This document shows, one piece after another, positions 36,935 to 45,479 of a DNA stretch of 64,000 nt; positions within the stretch are counted from its first letter, which is position 1, and every line of letters begins with the position of its first letter. A model generated the notes under the pieces. The model was not told the DNA's origin, made no database searches, and saw only the letters and a list, made by a program, of their open reading frames with translations. The stretch is from Bradyrhizobium sp. CCBAU 53351 (GTDB lineage: Bacteria; Pseudomonadota; Alphaproteobacteria; Rhizobiales; Xanthobacteraceae). The stretch lies in contig NZ_CP030059.1 in the NCBI RefSeq assembly GCF_015291745.1, forward strand, positions 3,003,501-3,067,500. The letters are read 5' to 3'. A program made the translations under genes and the position numbers.

Positions 36935-38071
36935 ATGAGCTTCATCACCGGCGTAGGCCTCACGCCCTTCGGCAGACACGAAGGCGCATCCTCGCTCGAC
37001 CTGATGAGCAAGGCCGCGCAAGCCGCGCTCGACGATGCCGGGCTGAAGCGCAGCGAGATCGACGGCATCCTCTGCGGCTATTCCACGGTCTCACCGCACA
37101 TCATGCTCGCGACCGTCTTCGCCGAACATTTCGGTATCCGCCCGTCTTACGCCCACGCCGTGCAGGTCGGCGGCGCCACCGGGCTCGCGATGACGATGCT
37201 GGCGCATCATCTCGTGGAAGCCGGCGTTGCGCGCCACGTACTCGTCGTCGCCGGCGAGAACCGTCTCACCGGGCAGAGCCGCGACGCCTCGATCCAGGCG
37301 CTGGCGCAGGTCGGCCATCCCGATTACGAGGTGCCGCTCGGGCCGACCATTCCCGCCTATTACGGCCTCGTCGCAAACCGCTACATGCACGAATACGGCG
37401 TGACCGAAGAAGATCTCGCTGAATTCGCCGTGCTGATGCGCGCGCACGCCTGCACCCATCCCGGCGCGCAATTCCACGATCCCATCACGATTGCCGACGT
37501 CATGGCCTCCAAGCCGGTGGCGATGCCGCTCAAGCTGCTCGATTGCTGCCCGGTGTCCGACGGCGGCGCGGCCTTCGTCATCAGCCGCGAGCGGACCGGG
37601 GACGCGGGCGTGCGCATCCGCGGTTGCGCCCAGGCGCATACGCATCAGCATGTCACGGCCGCGCCGGCGCTGAGTGAACTCGGTGCCGAGATTTCGATCG
37701 CGCGCGCCAAGCAGGCCACGGGCCTAGCGATCTCCGATGTCCGCTACGCCGCGATCTACGACAGTTTCACCATCACGCTCGCGATGCTGCTGGAAGACCT
37801 CGGCCTTGCCGTTCGGGGCGAGGCGGCGGCGCAGGTGCGTGCGGGTCATTTCGGCCGCGATGGTGCGATGCCGTTGAACACCCATGGCGGGCTGCTCAGC
37901 TATGGCCATTGCGGTGTCGGCGGCGCGATGGCGCATCTGGTCGAGGCGCATTTGCAGATGACGGGGCGGGCGGCGAATCGCCAGGTGCGCGACGCCTCGA
38001 TCGCCCTGTTGCATGGCGACGGCGGTGTGCTGTCGTCGCACGTCAGCATGTTCCTGGAGCGCGTGCGATGA
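36935..38071 (+). CDS. Thiolase-like protein lacking the nucleophilic cysteine
   Basis: A 378-residue protein with the thiolase fold and N-terminus (MSFITGVGLTPFGRHEG). Where active thiolases have Cys (compare NACATG in the gene at 33920), this protein reads VGGATG, placing Gly80 at the nucleophile position. The C-terminal part keeps HGGLLSYGHCGVGG, including a His. Such cysteine-less SCP-x/Ltp2-like proteins pair with a DUF35 zinc-ribbon/OB-fold protein. In steroid side-chain breakdown the pair is a retro-aldolase. The next gene, overlapping by four bases, is exactly a DUF35 protein, supporting a heteromeric lyase or aldolase rather than thiolase activity. Confidence 0.85.
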   Translation: MSFITGVGLTPFGRHEGASSLDLMSKAAQAALDDAGLKRSEIDGILCGYSTVSPHIMLATVFAEHFGIRPSYAHAVQVGGATGLAMTMLAHHLVEAGVARHVLVVAGENRLTGQSRDASIQALAQVGHPDYEVPLGPTIPAYYGLVANRYMHEYGVTEEDLAEFAVLMRAHACTHPGAQFHDPITIADVMASKPVAMPLKLLDCCPVSDGGAAFVISRERTGDAGVRIRGCAQAHTHQHVTAAPALSELGAEISIARAKQATGLAISDVRYAAIYDSFTITLAMLLEDLGLAVRGEAAAQVRAGHFGRDGAMPLNTHGGLLSYGHCGVGGAMAHLVEAHLQMTGRAANRQVRDASIALLHGDGGVLSSHVSMFLERVR

Positions 38072-38427
38072 GTGAGCCTGTGGCAGACTGGACCGAGGGC
38101 GAGGAGGCCATCACCTACCAGGCCTGCACCTCATGCGGGCATGTGCAATATTTTCACCGCGCCTTCTGCGCGGCGTGCGGCGAATCGAATCCGCGCGAGC
38201 TGCGCGCCAGCGGCAAGGGTAGAGTTTACGCCACCTCGCTGGTCTGCCGCGCCGCTACGCCCGAGACGCGGGCGCACGTGCCCTACAACATCCTGCTGGT
38301 CGATTGCGCCGAGGGATTTCGCATGATGGCGCACGGCGAGAATGACCTCGCCATCGGCGATTCGGTCGTTGCGAGCTTCAAGCTGTTCGCCGGAAAGCTC
38401 GTGCCGTTCTTCGCCAAACAGAAATAG
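38068..38427 (+). CDS. Zn-ribbon OB-fold protein (DUF35)
   Basis: A 119-residue protein. The ATG at 38068 overlaps the stop of the thiolase-like gene. A rubredoxin-like zinc ribbon is formed by Cys20, Cys23, Cys34 and Cys37 (ACTSCGHVQYFHRAFCAACG); an OB-fold of the DUF35 family follows (about 45-119), with VYATSLVCRA and VPYNILLVDCAEGFRMMAHG. DUF35 proteins bind and activate a thiolase-like partner, as ChsH2 does for Ltp2. The gene pair is a typical unit of acyl-CoA side-chain cleavage systems in bacteria. Confidence 0.9.
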   Translation: MSEPVADWTEGEEAITYQACTSCGHVQYFHRAFCAACGESNPRELRASGKGRVYATSLVCRAATPETRAHVPYNILLVDCAEGFRMMAHGENDLAIGDSVVASFKLFAGKLVPFFAKQK

Positions 38428-38442
38428 TGAGATTGGGATTGC

Positions 38443-38527
38443 CGTAGCCCGGATGGAGCGAAGCGTAATGGGTCCTCACCTCGCTGTTGGACTTTCCCGG
38501 ATTGCGCTTCGCTTCATCCGGGCTACG
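38443..38527. repeat. Intergenic palindromic repeat (CGTAGCCCGGATGGAGCGAAGCG type)
   Basis: CGTAGCCCGGATGGAGCGAA at the left is mirrored by TTCGCTTCATCCGGGCTACG at the right, giving a long hairpin of about 85 bases. It is of a REP type widespread in many bacteria. It immediately follows the DUF35 gene. Confidence 0.75.
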
Positions 38528-38542
38528 GAGCAACGATGGGAT

Positions 38543-38628
38543 TCGTCATTCGGGGGCGGTCCTGAGAGACCGAGCCTGGAACGGGAATTCTGGGCCTGGC
38601 CTGTGCGAGAGCCACCCCGGAATGACGA
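38543..38628. repeat. Intergenic repeat (CGTCATTC...GAATGACG type), copy 3
   Basis: Starts TTCGTCATTCGGGGGCGGTC and ends CCACCCCGGAATGACGAA. It is a degenerate relative of the elements at 23315 and 36811. Confidence 0.55.
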
Positions 38629-38648
38629 AAACTCTCACACAACGCTGA

Positions 38649-38750
38649 CTAACGCCCGTAGAACAAGATGCTGGCGATGACCAGCATCGCCGTCACCGCC
38701 AGCATATGCGCGAGCGCTCCCGAGGCCGCCCCCTTGGTGGCTTCCTTCAT
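38649..38750 (-). CDS. Single-pass small membrane protein (33 aa)
   Basis: A 33-residue open frame, too short for routine gene finding. It reads MKEATKGAASGALAHM followed by a hydrophobic helix, LAVTAMLVIASILFYGR, and stops at TAG. An AGGGAGAA ribosome site lies about 8 bases before the ATG, in the right place. The amino-terminal part is Ala/Gly-rich with two lysines, so the protein would insert with the N-terminus inside and one helix. It lies alone between two repeat elements and the CMD-family gene, on the opposite strand. No family recognised; function unknown. Confidence 0.6.
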   Translation of the reverse strand: MKEATKGAASGALAHMLAVTAMLVIASILFYGR

Positions 38751-39023
38751 GCCGTTTTCTCCCTAGACTTGGGCGTGACTCATCGTTGTGCGGCAAGCGC
38801 ACCCGACGGCCAATTGTTTTACTCGGAACACCCCACTTCTCGAGTACTCACCGCGATGTGTCCCCACACGGCGAATATCGACTGTCTCAAGGTCGATCAG
38901 CAATGCGGCGGCATTTTGACTCGATGATGTTGCTCCGGCGTCGGTGCAAGAATAGAGTTTCAGGGAAATCTCGCCGGTACCTACAAAAAGCATCAAAAAC
39001 TCAGGGAAAACTTCAGGAAAATC

Positions 39024-39551
39024 ATGGCCCGCATTCCGTACAGCGACCCGTCCAAGGCATCAGACCGCACCCGCGAGATCCTCGAAAAGAACCGCAATGC
39101 CAATATCTTCCGCATGATGTCGCACTCGCCGAGCTATTTCGAGCAGTACTGCCGGCTCGGGGGCGCGATCCGCCACAAGGGCGAGCTCGATCCTGTCGTC
39201 CGCGAGCTCGCGATCACCCGCACCGGCATCTTGTGCGAGGCGCCGTACGAGATCGTCGCGCACAAGCGCATCGGCAAGAATGTCGGCGTCACTGACGAGC
39301 AGAACGAGGCGCTCGAGAATTGGCAGGCCGCGACCTGCTTCAACGAGGTGCAGCGCGCCGCGCTCGCCTTCACCGACGAGATCGTGAAGCTGAAGAAGCC
39401 GACCGATGTGACCTTCAAGGCGATCGCGTCGAAGCTGACGCCGGCCGCGCTGGTCGAGCTGCAGCTCTCGGTCGGCTTCTACATCATGACCTCGAAATTC
39501 CTGGAGACTTTCGAGATCGACCTTCAGCCTGTTACCGAAGTGGTGGGCTGA
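39024..39551 (+). CDS. Carboxymuconolactone decarboxylase (CMD) family protein
   Basis: A 175-residue helical protein of the AhpD/CMD fold. The core reads VVRELAITRTGILCEAPYEIVAHKRIG. In place of the CxxC of peroxidase-type members there is a single Cys with a downstream His, so it is not a thiol peroxidase in the usual sense. Related proteins include decarboxylases and uncharacterised members found near acyl-CoA and aromatic catabolism genes. About 270 bases of lower-GC DNA lie upstream with no other visible gene. The start has only a weak ribosome site (AGGAAA). Confidence 0.82.
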   Translation: MARIPYSDPSKASDRTREILEKNRNANIFRMMSHSPSYFEQYCRLGGAIRHKGELDPVVRELAITRTGILCEAPYEIVAHKRIGKNVGVTDEQNEALENWQAATCFNEVQRAALAFTDEIVKLKKPTDVTFKAIASKLTPAALVELQLSVGFYIMTSKFLETFEIDLQPVTEVVG

Positions 39552-39577
39552 GCCGACAGAAACGGCGAGGGATGCCG

Positions 39578-39880
39578 ATGACGATCGACGAATATGCGGC
39601 CTGGGCTGCGACCATCGCGAAGGTCGATGAGCATCCGTCCAACGAGCGGTTGTCCTATCTCGGTCTCGGCCTCGCCGGTGAATCCGGCGAGGTCGCCGAC
39701 CACATCAAGAAGCTGCTGCGCGACGACTGGCTCGACAAGGCGGGTCTGGTCGATGAGCTCGGCGATGTCATCTATTACTGGGCCTGCCTGTGCGCGGCCA
39801 CCGGCCAGCAGCCGTCCGAGCTGCTGGAAGCCAGCGCAAGGAAGATCAAGCGGCGGCTGAGCGAGGCGGCGAGCCGCTGA
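39578..39880 (+). CDS. MazG-like nucleotide pyrophosphohydrolase
   Basis: A 100-residue protein of the MazG/all-alpha NTP pyrophosphatase family, which hydrolyses (d)NTPs to monophosphates and pyrophosphate. The metal-binding motifs are GLAGESGEVADHIKKLL (Glu35, Glu38) and LVDELGDVIYYWACL (Glu60, Asp63). I chose the ATG at 39578 because a GAGG site lies 7 bases ahead; the ATG at 39572 is also in frame. It is shorter than full MazG (one domain) and resembles phage- and bacterium-encoded single-domain forms. It is convergent with the glutaminase gene; a 12-base palindrome lies between them. Confidence 0.85.
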   Translation: MTIDEYAAWAATIAKVDEHPSNERLSYLGLGLAGESGEVADHIKKLLRDDWLDKAGLVDELGDVIYYWACLCAATGQQPSELLEASARKIKRRLSEAASR

Positions 39881-39919
39881 GCAAACGTGTACGTTCGCGG
39901 GCGACAGTCCCTCCGCAGG

Positions 39920-39948
39920 GTCATGCCCGGGACAGGCCCGGGCATGAC
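39920..39948. terminator. Palindrome between convergent genes
   Basis: GTCATGCCCGGG and CCCGGGCATGAC form a perfect 12-base stem with a 5-base loop (ACAGG). It lies between the ends of the MazG-like and glutaminase genes, so it may end transcription from both sides. It also looks like a common REP-type hairpin and lacks a T-run. Confidence 0.5.
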
Positions 39949-39970
39949 GACCTCTGGTGAATGAGGCCGC

Positions 39971-41818
39971 TCACGTCGACGTCAGAATATCCACCTTCGC
40001 ATTGGCGACGATCAGGCGGTCGGCAAGCAGCTGCGCGAGATTTCGCATGACGCGCTCGCTGGCGTGCGGGTGCTGCTTGCGGAAACGCTCAAAATCCTTC
40101 AGCGGGACCTCGAACGCGGTCGCCGCCATGTCGGCGAACACGTCGGCCGAGCGCGTCGTCTCCAGCAGCGCCATCTCGCCGAAGGCCATGCCGGCGGTCA
40201 GCGTCGCCAGCCGCACGCCGTCGGGCAGCGTGACATGCACCGCGCCGCTGCGCAGGAAGAACAGGGAGGAGGCGGGATCGCCCGTGGTGATGATCTTCGC
40301 GCCGGCCTGAAAGGTCCGGATCGTGCAGATCGAGGCGAGATCCGTCAGCTCTTCTTCGTTGAGGCCTTCGAGCAGCGGCTGCTCGGCAAGCTCGGTGGTC
40401 TCGTGGAAATCGATCGAGCCGCCATAGCGGTAGACAATCTGGTCTTCCGCCCATTCGATCGCGGTATCTAGCAGGTAGAAGTCGCGGACGTTCTTCAGTT
40501 CGGCGGTCCATTCGCGCAAAGAGTCCCATTCCCTGGACGCACGCCTGACGCCGGACAGCACGACCGTGACATTCAGTGCGGCAAGCTCCTCGAACGCTTC
40601 GGCAACGAGCCGCGCCCCGGCGCGGGTGGTCGAGGTGACGCGATGCAGGTCGAACACGACGATCTGCGGCCGCGGTTGCCCCGCCAGCCTGCGCGTCACG
40701 TAGTCGACCGCGGACAAGGACAGCACGCCGACCAGCTCGATCACGCGTACTGCCTGGTCGTGCGCGGCCAGGATCTCGCGCTCCTGCGCCCGGCGCACGC
40801 GGCGCGACGGGCTCTTGCCGATATCGTAATCGGCGATGACGGCGTTGCGGGCATCGTCGCTGCGGTTGAGCATGTGCAGGTCGTAATGCGCCGACAGCGC
40901 CTCGCAGACCTTGATGCCGCGCACGCTGTTGCCGTGCTTGTCGAGCTTTGGCGAGTAACTGCCGAGACCGAGTCGAGCGGGCAGCGCCGCCAGGATGCCG
41001 CCGCCGACGCCGCTCTTGGCGGGAATGCCGATCCGGTAGATCCATTCGCCGGCATAGTCGTACATGCCCGACGAGGTCATCACCGAGAGCGCGCGCGAGA
41101 TCGCGTATGGCGTCAGCACCTGCTCGCCCGTGACCGGATTGACGCCGCGATTGGCCAGCGTTGCCGCCATCACCGCGATGTCGCGTGCGGTCACCAGCAC
41201 GGCGCATTGCCGGAAATAGACGTCGAGCACCGCGGCGACGTTGTCTGAGATCACCGCGTTGGTCTTGAGCAGATACGCGATCGCGCGGTTGCGGTCGCCG
41301 GTCTGGCTTTCGGAGGCGTAGACGGCTTCGTCCACATCCAGATCGCGTCCGGCAAAGCGGCCGAGGGCGAGCCGGATTCGCTCGAAGGCCTCCGCGCCCT
41401 TGCTGTCGTAGATCAGCCCGGTGCAGGCGATCGCGCCGGCATTGACCATCGGGTTGAACGGATGGTTCTCCGCATTGAGCCGGATCGAGTTGAAGGGATC
41501 GCCGGAGGGCTCGACACCGATCGCGCTCTCAACCTTGCCGGCGCCGAGCAGGTCCAGCGCCAGCGCGAACACGAACGGTTTTGACATCGATTGGATGGTG
41601 AAGGGCACCCTGGAATCGCCGACCTCATAGACATGGCCGTCCAGCGTAGCCAGGCTGATGCCAAAATAGGCAGGGTCGGCCTTGCTCAGCTCGGGAATGT
41701 AATCGGCGACACTGCCCGAGGTTTCGGCAGAGAATTCGTTGAGGCAATTGTCCAGAAACCGCAGCAAAGGCGGCTTCGAGCGGGTCCAGGCGGTGGCAAG
41801 AGGCGAGAGAGGTGTCAT
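39971..41818 (-). CDS. glsA: Glutaminase A fused to STAS and cyclic-nucleotide-binding domains
   Basis: A 615-residue three-domain protein. Residues about 15-310 are a serine-dependent glutaminase (glutamine to glutamate plus ammonia), with the SxxK motif QSMSK (Ser77, Lys80), NHPFNPMVNAGAIA, and SGVGGGILAALP. About 345-450 resembles a STAS domain (VIELVGVLSLSAVDYVTRRL, IVVFDLHRVTSTT). About 470-600 is a cNMP-binding domain (FQAGAKIITTGDPASSLFFLRSGAVHVTL, GMAFGEMALLETTRSADVFAD). The phosphate-binding GEMAL...RSADV segment is intact, so it may bind cAMP or cGMP. The usual GlsA is about 310 residues. The ATG at 41818 has a GAGG site; it directly follows the TRAP permease gene in the same operon. 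Confidence 0.9.
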   Translation of the reverse strand: MTPLSPLATAWTRSKPPLLRFLDNCLNEFSAETSGSVADYIPELSKADPAYFGISLATLDGHVYEVGDSRVPFTIQSMSKPFVFALALDLLGAGKVESAIGVEPSGDPFNSIRLNAENHPFNPMVNAGAIACTGLIYDSKGAEAFERIRLALGRFAGRDLDVDEAVYASESQTGDRNRAIAYLLKTNAVISDNVAAVLDVYFRQCAVLVTARDIAVMAATLANRGVNPVTGEQVLTPYAISRALSVMTSSGMYDYAGEWIYRIGIPAKSGVGGGILAALPARLGLGSYSPKLDKHGNSVRGIKVCEALSAHYDLHMLNRSDDARNAVIADYDIGKSPSRRVRRAQEREILAAHDQAVRVIELVGVLSLSAVDYVTRRLAGQPRPQIVVFDLHRVTSTTRAGARLVAEAFEELAALNVTVVLSGVRRASREWDSLREWTAELKNVRDFYLLDTAIEWAEDQIVYRYGGSIDFHETTELAEQPLLEGLNEEELTDLASICTIRTFQAGAKIITTGDPASSLFFLRSGAVHVTLPDGVRLATLTAGMAFGEMALLETTRSADVFADMAATAFEVPLKDFERFRKQHPHASERVMRNLAQLLADRLIVANAKVDILTST

Positions 41819-41839
41819 CGCCTCACTTGTGCAACGCAA

Positions 41840-43918
41840 TCAGGGAGCGCGCAACCCGTGCGGCACCATGGTCTGCCGCCGGACCAGCAGCAGGGCGAGC
41901 AGAGCCGTCGGCGCCAGGATCGCAAGTCCCAGCAGCGTCACCTGCAGCTGCGACAGCGGCATGATCCCGCCGCCAGGCGTCGCCACCACGAAGCCGCCGA
42001 TCACCAGCAGAACGCGGATCGGCCATTCCAGGCTGCCCGTCCCGCGCAAGTCACCGACGAAGGGCTGGTAGCCCTGAATGCCACCGCAGATGAACAGCGT
42101 CCCGAATGCCGCGAGCCCCATCAGGCCGAACCCGGCCAGATACGGGCTCGGCCCCTGCAGCACCAGCGCCGGATTGAGCACGAAGAAGAACGGCAGGAAA
42201 TAGATGATGCTGCCGACCCACATCGATTCCCAGCCCGTCTTCATCGCCGGGGAGCCGGCGATGCCTGCGGCGGCGAAGGACGCGATCGCGACCGGCGGGG
42301 TGATCGACGACAGCATGCCCCAATAGAAGATGAACATGTGCACCGCCATCCTGTTCAGCCCGAGCTTCTCCAGCGCGGGCGCGACCAGGATGGCGAGGAA
42401 GATGTAGCAGGCCGTCGTCGTCAGCCCGAGGCCGAGGATCAGGCTGGTGAGGGCGCACATCGCCAGCAGCAGGAAGGGATTGTCGCCTGCAATATGCAGC
42501 AAGTCGTTGGCGAGGCTCGACACCACGCCCGTCATCGAGAACGCGCCGATCAGGAGGCCACAGCCGGCGAGGATACCGACGAGCTCGACGAAGGTGCGGC
42601 CGTTGACCTCGAGGAATTTGCCGATGGTCGCGAACGTCCAGCGCGTATCCTTCGAGAAGAACTGGTTGAGCACCAGCAGCAGCGCGGTGGCATAGAACGG
42701 CGCGTGGCTCTCGCGCTTGAAGTAGAGCAGCATCACGATCAAGAGCGCGATGACGAAGACGTAGTACCAGCCGTCCTTGATCGTATCCATGATGCGCGGC
42801 AGCTCGGCGCGCGGAATGCCCTTCAGCTTGTGGCGGGCGGCGTAGGCGTCGACCTGCATGAAGAGGCCGACGTAGTAAAGCACCGCCGGAATGATCGCGG
42901 CGAGCGCGACGTCGGCGTAGCTGACGTTGAGGAACTGCGCGATCACGAAGGCGGTTGCGCCCATCACCGGGGGCGCCAGCACCGCGCCGGTCGAGGCGCA
43001 GGCCTCGATCGCGCCGGCATAGGAGGCGCGAAAACCGCTCTTCTTCATCACGGGGATGGTCATGGTGCCGGCGGTCAGCACGTTGGAGATGATCGAGCCG
43101 GACATCATGCCGAGCAGGCCGCTGGCGAAGATGCAGACTTTTGCCGCGCCGCCGCGGAAGGTGCCGCACAGCGCGAAGGCGAGGTTGATGAAGAACTTTC
43201 CGGCGCCGGTCATCATCAGCGCGGTGCCGAACACGAGGAAGCCGATCACGGTGTCGGCAAAGGCCTGGATGGGAATCCCAAGCAGGCTCTCGCCCGACAG
43301 CACGTGATAGGCGGTCGCCTGTTCGATCGTCGATTGCGTGCCGCGGAACGGTCCGAGCCAGCCGGACTCCGCAAACAACGGGTAGACGGTGAAGGGGAGA
43401 ACGCTCAAGAGCAGGCTCCAGCCGCCGGTGCGGCGCAGCGCTTCCATCAGCATCACCCACATCACGAGCCCGGCGGCGATCACATTGTTCGGTGCACCGC
43501 CGAATTCCCAGCCGGCTTCCGCCGCCTTGCGCACGTTCGACATCAACAGCAGCGCCGCGGCGAAGGTCACGACGAACAGGACGAGATCATACCAGGGAAT
43601 GCGGTCGAGCGGCGCGCGCTCGGTACCGGGGAAGATCAGGAACGTGAACGGCAGCATCAGCGCGATCAGGAGATAGAAATACTCCGTGTTGAGCTGGGTA
43701 TAGCCGACGAAGAATCGCAGCGAGAATTGCTGGTTGATGCAGAGCAGGATGGTCGCCGCGGTCGCGGCCACCAGCATCCAGCGCCAGGCGCCGCGAAGCG
43801 CGCGCACGCGCGTGACCTCCGCTTCCTGCATGTTAGCGGCGGCACCGTGCGGATCGTCGAACACAATCCGCTTGGGCGCGTCTTGCGGGGCGGTGGAGGT
43901 GGAAGCAGAAGGCATCAT
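41840..43918 (-). CDS. TRAP transporter fused permease (DctQM type)
   Basis: A 692-residue inner-membrane protein in which the small DctQ-like and large DctM-like TRAP subunits are fused, as in TRAP-TAXI systems. It has about 17 or more predicted helices; an N-terminal cytoplasmic segment precedes WMLVAATAATILLCI. Characteristic DctM stretches are SGSIISNVLTAGTMTIPVMKKSGF, GAVLAPPVMGATAFVIAQFLNVSY and LGLTTTACYIFLAILVAPALEKLG. It uses a sodium-ion gradient to import a carboxylate captured by the TAXI protein encoded upstream. It lies between the TAXI gene and glsA, one operon. Confidence 0.94.
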   Translation of the reverse strand: MMPSASTSTAPQDAPKRIVFDDPHGAAANMQEAEVTRVRALRGAWRWMLVAATAATILLCINQQFSLRFFVGYTQLNTEYFYLLIALMLPFTFLIFPGTERAPLDRIPWYDLVLFVVTFAAALLLMSNVRKAAEAGWEFGGAPNNVIAAGLVMWVMLMEALRRTGGWSLLLSVLPFTVYPLFAESGWLGPFRGTQSTIEQATAYHVLSGESLLGIPIQAFADTVIGFLVFGTALMMTGAGKFFINLAFALCGTFRGGAAKVCIFASGLLGMMSGSIISNVLTAGTMTIPVMKKSGFRASYAGAIEACASTGAVLAPPVMGATAFVIAQFLNVSYADVALAAIIPAVLYYVGLFMQVDAYAARHKLKGIPRAELPRIMDTIKDGWYYVFVIALLIVMLLYFKRESHAPFYATALLLVLNQFFSKDTRWTFATIGKFLEVNGRTFVELVGILAGCGLLIGAFSMTGVVSSLANDLLHIAGDNPFLLLAMCALTSLILGLGLTTTACYIFLAILVAPALEKLGLNRMAVHMFIFYWGMLSSITPPVAIASFAAAGIAGSPAMKTGWESMWVGSIIYFLPFFFVLNPALVLQGPSPYLAGFGLMGLAAFGTLFICGGIQGYQPFVGDLRGTGSLEWPIRVLLVIGGFVVATPGGGIMPLSQLQVTLLGLAILAPTALLALLLVRRQTMVPHGLRAP

Positions 43919-43996
43919 CGATCCCGCGCGTGGGCAGTTGAATGCAGATTAAGCGAACGGCCGTTGTTTGAATCGGTCGGGCCGCGGGCTCCTTAA

Positions 43997-44100
43997 CCTC
44001 TCCCGCTTGCGGGAGAGGTCGGCGCGCAGCGCCGTGTGAGGGCTCTTGCCCCTTGAGGAATCGCAATGCGGAGAAACCCTCTCCCGCAAGCGGGAGAGGG
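43997..44100. repeat. Paired REP-type hairpins (CCTCTCCCGC family)
   Basis: Two perfect palindromes: CCTCTCCCGC-TT-GCGGGAGAGG at 43997-44018 and CCCTCTCCCGC-AA-GCGGGAGAGGG at 44077-44100. They share sequence but have opposite loop bases, so they are likely inverted copies forming a BIME-like unit. They sit between the TAXI and TRAP permease genes and may stabilise the TAXI transcript. Confidence 0.75.
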
Positions 44101-44146
44101 AGCGCACTTCTCGCGGAGCCGCGATCGGGCGCAATAACATCGCGTT

Positions 44147-45313
44147 CTATTCCTCGAACCCGTTCGTCATGTCAGCCTTCGCAAGCGCAGCCGCGCGCGC
44201 CTTCATCCAGCCCGCGAGAAACGCCTTGTCGTCCGACGGCGGACTGGACTTGCCGTAATCAGCCCACGCCGCGCCGAGTACCTCCTGCCGCTTGATCAGC
44301 TTGTTGTTGTGTGCCTCCTGCGCATCGCTCCATTGCCCGGCTTCCTTCAGTGCCTTCACCGAGCCAGGATGCACCGGCACCACCCAGTTCTTGGTCTGGC
44401 GGTCGGCGGCGAGGCCGCCGGCGCCCGGTGCGGAATCCTTGTAGGCGTCGTAGTTCACGATCATGGCCTTGGTCATCGCATAGACCTGATCGGCCGGCTG
44501 CGACGCGTAGGTTACGAAGATCGGGTAGGGGTAGTTGCCGAGTTCGACGGGTTTCTCCGGCGAGATGCCGGCGCCACAGGTCGCGACCTGCGGGAAGAAG
44601 AACGAGCCGACCTTCTGCATCCGCGCCCAGCCCTCCTTGTCCTTCGCGGGCAGCGGCGGCCAGATCAGGCCGCGCGGCGAGGTCTCAGCCTCCTTGGCGG
44701 GGCCGGTGATGGTGGTGCCGAAGGCGGCATCGACGTCGTTGTTGATCAGGCCTTTCCACATCGCGCCGTAGCTTGCGAACTCGACAGCCTTGACGTCCTT
44801 CTGCGTCAGGCCGGCGAAGGCGAGCACGGCAAGCGAGTTCTGGTTCAACGCCGGCGAGCCGACCACGAAGCCGACACGCTTGCCTTTGAGGTCTTTCAGC
44901 TCCTTCACGCCGGTGTCGGCGGCGACACCGAGCGAGCCGCAATTGCAGTCGACGGTCGAGAGCAGGATCTGCAGCGGCTGCGGGCCCCATTCCTTCGCGC
45001 CGAACTCGAACACGCCCTCTTGCGCGAAATAGGTGCCCGATCCCATCGCCGCGGATGCCGCGCGCTTGGCACGCAGCGGCGCAAGGCGCGCGACGTCGTT
45101 GCCTGCGGGGAGCACGCGCACGTCGGTGCCGTATTTGTCCTTCATCATCTTGCCGACGCCGACGGCGATGTTGAAGCCCGCTGTTCCGGTGTCGTAGGCG
45201 GTGAAAGTCAATGTCGCCGGCAACTTGACGTCTTCGGCGAACGCGTAGCGTGTAGACGCAAAAGAAATGCCTGCCACCAAGGCAGGCGCGAGTATGAGCA
45301 GCCCACGAAGCAT
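44147..45313 (-). CDS. TAXI family TRAP solute-binding protein
   Basis: A 388-residue periplasmic binding protein of the TAXI family. The ATG at 45313 has an ideal GGAGGAAA ribosome site. The signal peptide is MLRGLLILAPALVAGISFAS with cleavage around ASTRYAFA|ED. The family sequence TFTAYDTGTAGFNIAVGVGKMM is present, along with KDLKGKRVGFVVGSPALNQN. TAXI proteins capture glutamate/glutamine or other carboxylates for TRAP import. The coupled glutaminase makes glutamine or a related compound an attractive candidate, but this is inference. It precedes the TRAP permease by 228 bases, which contain REP hairpins. Confidence 0.92.
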   Translation of the reverse strand: MLRGLLILAPALVAGISFASTRYAFAEDVKLPATLTFTAYDTGTAGFNIAVGVGKMMKDKYGTDVRVLPAGNDVARLAPLRAKRAASAAMGSGTYFAQEGVFEFGAKEWGPQPLQILLSTVDCNCGSLGVAADTGVKELKDLKGKRVGFVVGSPALNQNSLAVLAFAGLTQKDVKAVEFASYGAMWKGLINNDVDAAFGTTITGPAKEAETSPRGLIWPPLPAKDKEGWARMQKVGSFFFPQVATCGAGISPEKPVELGNYPYPIFVTYASQPADQVYAMTKAMIVNYDAYKDSAPGAGGLAADRQTKNWVVPVHPGSVKALKEAGQWSDAQEAHNNKLIKRQEVLGAAWADYGKSSPPSDDKAFLAGWMKARAAALAKADMTNGFEE

Positions 45314-45479
45314 GTTTTCCTCCAATGATCCTCGCTTTGCCGCGAAGATTTTCTTTCTTTGTTTGAAACAACGTTTTGTTTGCAGCAGATCATGTCACCG
45401 CCATCAAACGATGGCAACGCCGTACCGCGCATGCGGGGATGAAGCTGACAGATTGTCGCGCAATTGACGGAGAGAATGC

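Noticed and set aside
41591..43996. Long open frame (801 codons) on the plus strand opposite the TRAP permease and glutaminase.
   Set aside because: It mirrors the GC-rich codon pattern of the real genes, is extremely rich in Arg, Gln, His and Asp, has no family features, and the minus-strand proteins have clear motifs.
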